Shown here: one piece after another, positions 61,898-64,000 of the stretch | Position numbering within the stretch: the first letter of the stretch is position 1 | How the letters are laid out: each line of letters begins with the position of its first letter | DNA from: Thunnus maccoyii | Taxonomy: Eukaryota > Chordata > Actinopteri > Scombriformes > Scombridae | Assembly (NCBI RefSeq): GCF_910596095.1 | Contig: NC_056543.1 | Location: forward strand, 20,979,042-21,043,041 | Length of the DNA stretch: 64,000 nt | Reading direction: 5' to 3' | Made by a program: the position numbers and the translations under genes | The notes under the pieces: model-generated | The model's input: the letters and a program-made list of their open reading frames with translations, nothing else | Database searches by the model: none | Told to the model about the DNA's origin: nothing

Positions 61898-62220
61898 TTA
61901 AAGGACTAGCATGTAGGATTTAGTGGCATCTAGCGGTGAGGTTACAGATTGCAACCAGCTGCGTACCCCTCCTCCTCCCCTTCCAAGCATGTAGGAGAAC
62001 CTGTGGTGGCCACGAAACTTGTGAAAAATGTGAAACGCCCTCTCTAGGGCCAGTTTTGGGTTGTCTGTTCTGGGCTACTGTAGAACATGGTGGTACAACA
62101 TGTCGGGCTTCGTCAAAGAGGATCCGCTCCTTATGTAGATATAAAGGGCTCATTCTAAGGCAACAAAAACACAACACCGCTCCGCTAGATGCCACTGAAT
62201 TCTACACACTGCACCTTTAA
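61898..62220. mobile_element. TTAA-ended MITE, copy 2 (323 bp)
   Basis: Same family as 4826-5223. The left end is ttaaaggactagcatgtagg, and the right end ends with cactgcacctttaa. Shared internal blocks include tgtaggagaacct and ttctgggctactgtag. This copy lacks about 75 bp present near the right end of copy 1. Confidence 0.85.
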
Positions 62221-62838
62221 CCCTTACCTCAAATAACTTATGTAATACATTTTTCATTCGTTAAGTGTGTACTTTTACCTGTGCACAGTCAGTGAATCTG
62301 CAGTCTGCTGACTACACAAGCAGTACTGTACATCCTAATCATCCAAGCAGACCATAATAGGTTTAGCTGCTGCTGCGCGATCAGATCTGTTTGGCGAAGT
62401 TCCACTGAGAGACTATGAGATAGAGATTATGCAGAGTCAGGAGAATCACTACACATTATCGGGATAGGAGAACCAAAACACAAAATGCTGTGATGCTTCT
62501 CTCAACTGGCCCCGGGGCCAACAGACACAGCAAATATCCTTTACAGTAAATATGCTAAATGATTGCCCACACACACACACACAACTGGGTAAGCTGCATG
62601 CAAAAAACAGACACAAAAACACACATGAATGCACACAAAACAAAACAAGAGATATTCAAACACAGTTCAGCCTGGAGGTAAAGCTCACAGGTTTATTGTG
62701 GTTTATGATCTGAGCCTTGTGTTGTTAGCTCAGTATCAACTTGTATTAGAGTAAACACTTGGGATGAAAGTGTTTTCACTGATTAACCCATCTGTCTTCC
62801 TCGTTCTTGCCATTGCATGGACAGCTTGCCACCAGAAC

Positions 62839-63657
62839 TTAAAGCAACATTATGCAACTATTTTACCTTAAAATAACAGCTTCAAAATCATTTTGATGGC
62901 TGACTTATAGGGAATAGGGGACAATGGCCTCTTTCATTCCCACTCCACGCCCCCGAACGCCTGTTCTGGCACTATGTAAGGTGGGTTGAGCAGGTATGAT
63001 CAGTAGTTACCTGGATGTAACTCCAGTTCTGTGAGTACATGCGGATTGGTCCTCAGCTAATAAGCAACAGCTGGCTCGCCTGATGAGCCCTTTGGTGAAT
63101 TACAATCACTTGTTATCTTGTCAATATGTAACTATATCGTTATCAATAGAACTAATATACATACTAGCAGCCACCGGACTGTATTTTCAGCGGTGTGTGA
63201 AGATGATGTGGATCGTAATGTAAGTCAGTCAGTATAATGCTAGCTGTTAGCAACTACATTTTAGCACACAGCTGCTATGGATTCAGATGTTGACGATCAC
63301 GGAAATAAGATCAGCCAGAAGCACAGTTAGAGATGTCACAACAGTAACCCTGTGTCTAGACCGTCTGCATGTCTACACAGGAGGCGTTCAGGTTTCCTGT
63401 GTAGACACAGACGCAGCACTCACTGCTGCTGCTGCTCTGCTAAACGTGCTGCTCATGCTACGCTTGCGATCTAGACGTTGCATAAGTGTTGAAATCTGCT
63501 TCCCTTTAAATGGTGTTCCTTCATGTTATAATAGTGCGATACCCTCACTGCTCATATTTCAACAGAATTAAATGCACCAGCGTCCTGTAATTACCACTTG
63601 TGGCAGCAGAGGCTGCTGTTGCTGCTGCTAAGCAGAAGTTATATAGTCTTGCTTTAA
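62839..63657. mobile_element. 819-bp MITE just upstream of the myo16 coding exon
   Basis: The ends are ttaaagcaacattatgcaac and, inverted, ttaaagcaagactatataac (16 of 20 agree). It carries CTG-rich segments and an internal hairpin at 63371-63406. It ends 70 bp before the splice acceptor of the first coding exon of myo16. There is no transposase. Confidence 0.6.
63371..63406. other. Hairpin within the MITE
   Basis: The arm gtctacacagga (63371-63382) pairs exactly with tcctgtgtagac (63395-63406). The stem extends outward by about six more pairs with one bulge (gtctgcat with acagac). Confidence 0.6.
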
Positions 63658-63762
63658 ATGGAAACAATTCATGTATAAATAAATTACATGTATTTATTTG
63701 TCTTGCTGTCTCTCTCTGTCTTACCAGGTTGTTTCCAGCTATGTAATGTCTTTCGTCAGAAC

Positions 63763-64000
63763 ATGGAGATAGACCAGTGTCTGCTGGAGTCTCTCCCCAT
63801 TGGCCAGCGCCAGCGGCTGGTCAGGAGGATGCGCTGTGACCAAATAAGGGCATACTACGAAAGGGAAAAGAGCCTTCAGCGCCAGCAGGGTGGAATCAAG
63901 GTCCGAGCCCCACCCAACCACCGCAAGAAGCACCGCGTTCGCTTTAGCCTCGCCGATGTCATACAGGATGCCATCATTCGCCATGACGACAAAGAAGGTG
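63763..64000 (+). CDS. myo16: Unconventional myosin-XVI, N-terminal coding exon (partial)
   Basis: The exon starts after a pyrimidine-rich acceptor, cttaccag, ending at 63727. The ATG at 63763 (aacATGG, good context) begins 79 complete codons plus one base, open to the window edge. The protein starts [11 protein letters not shown], followed by [11 protein letters not shown] and YYEREK, the conserved beginning of vertebrate myosin XVI. MYO16 is a mainly neuronal, unusual myosin with ankyrin repeats ahead of the motor, a C-terminal region linked to PI3K/WAVE signalling, and a PP1-binding N-terminus. RVRF at residues 58-61 fits the RVxF docking motif for the PP1 catalytic subunit and stands where human MYO16 has a similar motif. 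The following [18 protein letters not shown] leads into the first ankyrin repeat. Upstream frame 3 has no earlier ATG within the exon; an out-of-frame ATG-TAA at 63741 is a minimal upstream ORF. The remaining exons lie beyond 64000. Confidence 0.93.
   Translation, partial: MEIDQCLLESLPIGQRQRLVRRMRCDQIRAYYEREKSLQRQQGGIKVRAPPNHRKKHRVRFSLADVIQDAIIRHDDKEG

Noticed and set aside
1..64000. CRISPR array, prokaryotic operon or viral genome
   Set aside because: No regularly spaced direct repeats, no closely packed ORFs, and clear spliced vertebrate genes; the dispersed repeats are eukaryotic transposable elements.

Overview
The window is vertebrate nuclear DNA and almost certainly comes from a ray-finned fish of the percomorph type. 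The genes have introns with GT/AG borders, the proteins are vertebrate ones, and the background is full of (CA)n, (GA)n and (TC)n microsatellites and of palindromic MITEs and L2/CR1-like LINE tails typical of teleost genomes. There are no operons, CRISPR arrays or prokaryotic features. The species cannot be told from the sequence.

Three protein genes can be supported, all on the + strand. abhd13 has a CpG-rich promoter and non-coding first exon near 22.0-22.3 kb and one coding exon at 23570-24625. tnfsf13b (BAFF) is complete, with six coding exons in 28240-30528 that join without a frame break into 260 residues. The first coding exon of myo16 begins at 63728, with its ATG at 63763, and runs off the right edge. 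The order abhd13 - tnfsf13b - myo16 matches human 13q33. In mammals LIG4 lies head to head with ABHD13. No lig4 coding exon is seen here, although a minus-strand splice donor opposite the abhd13 promoter suggests a divergent transcript.

Layout. 0-22 kb: no host coding genes. It holds a foldback element (0.9-1.3 kb), nested MITEs (2.9-4.3 kb), a TTAA-ended MITE (4.8-5.2 kb), a palindromic element split by a short-LTR Ty3/gypsy relic (9.7-12.8 kb), and an antisense L2/CR1-like LINE that carries two younger insertions (14.0-18.5 kb). 22-31 kb: the gene-dense part. 31-63.7 kb: intergenic or myo16 5' sequence rich in microsatellites, with several MITEs (42.9, 51.7, 53.6, 60.5, 61.9 and 62.8 kb) and two CpG-rich segments ending in good splice donors (45.95 and 57.87 kb) that may be 5' non-coding exons of myo16.

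The genes do not form a pathway. ABHD13 is a membrane serine hydrolase of unknown substrate, BAFF is a B-cell survival cytokine, and MYO16 is a neuronal unconventional myosin with a PP1-binding ankyrin head. I found no convincing undescribed system. The most distinctive signals are a perfect 30-bp palindrome centred on a CRE (4081-4110), a perfect 18-bp-stem hairpin (39905-39946), insertion histories readable from target duplications, and a leucine-rich 33-codon upstream ORF (57556).
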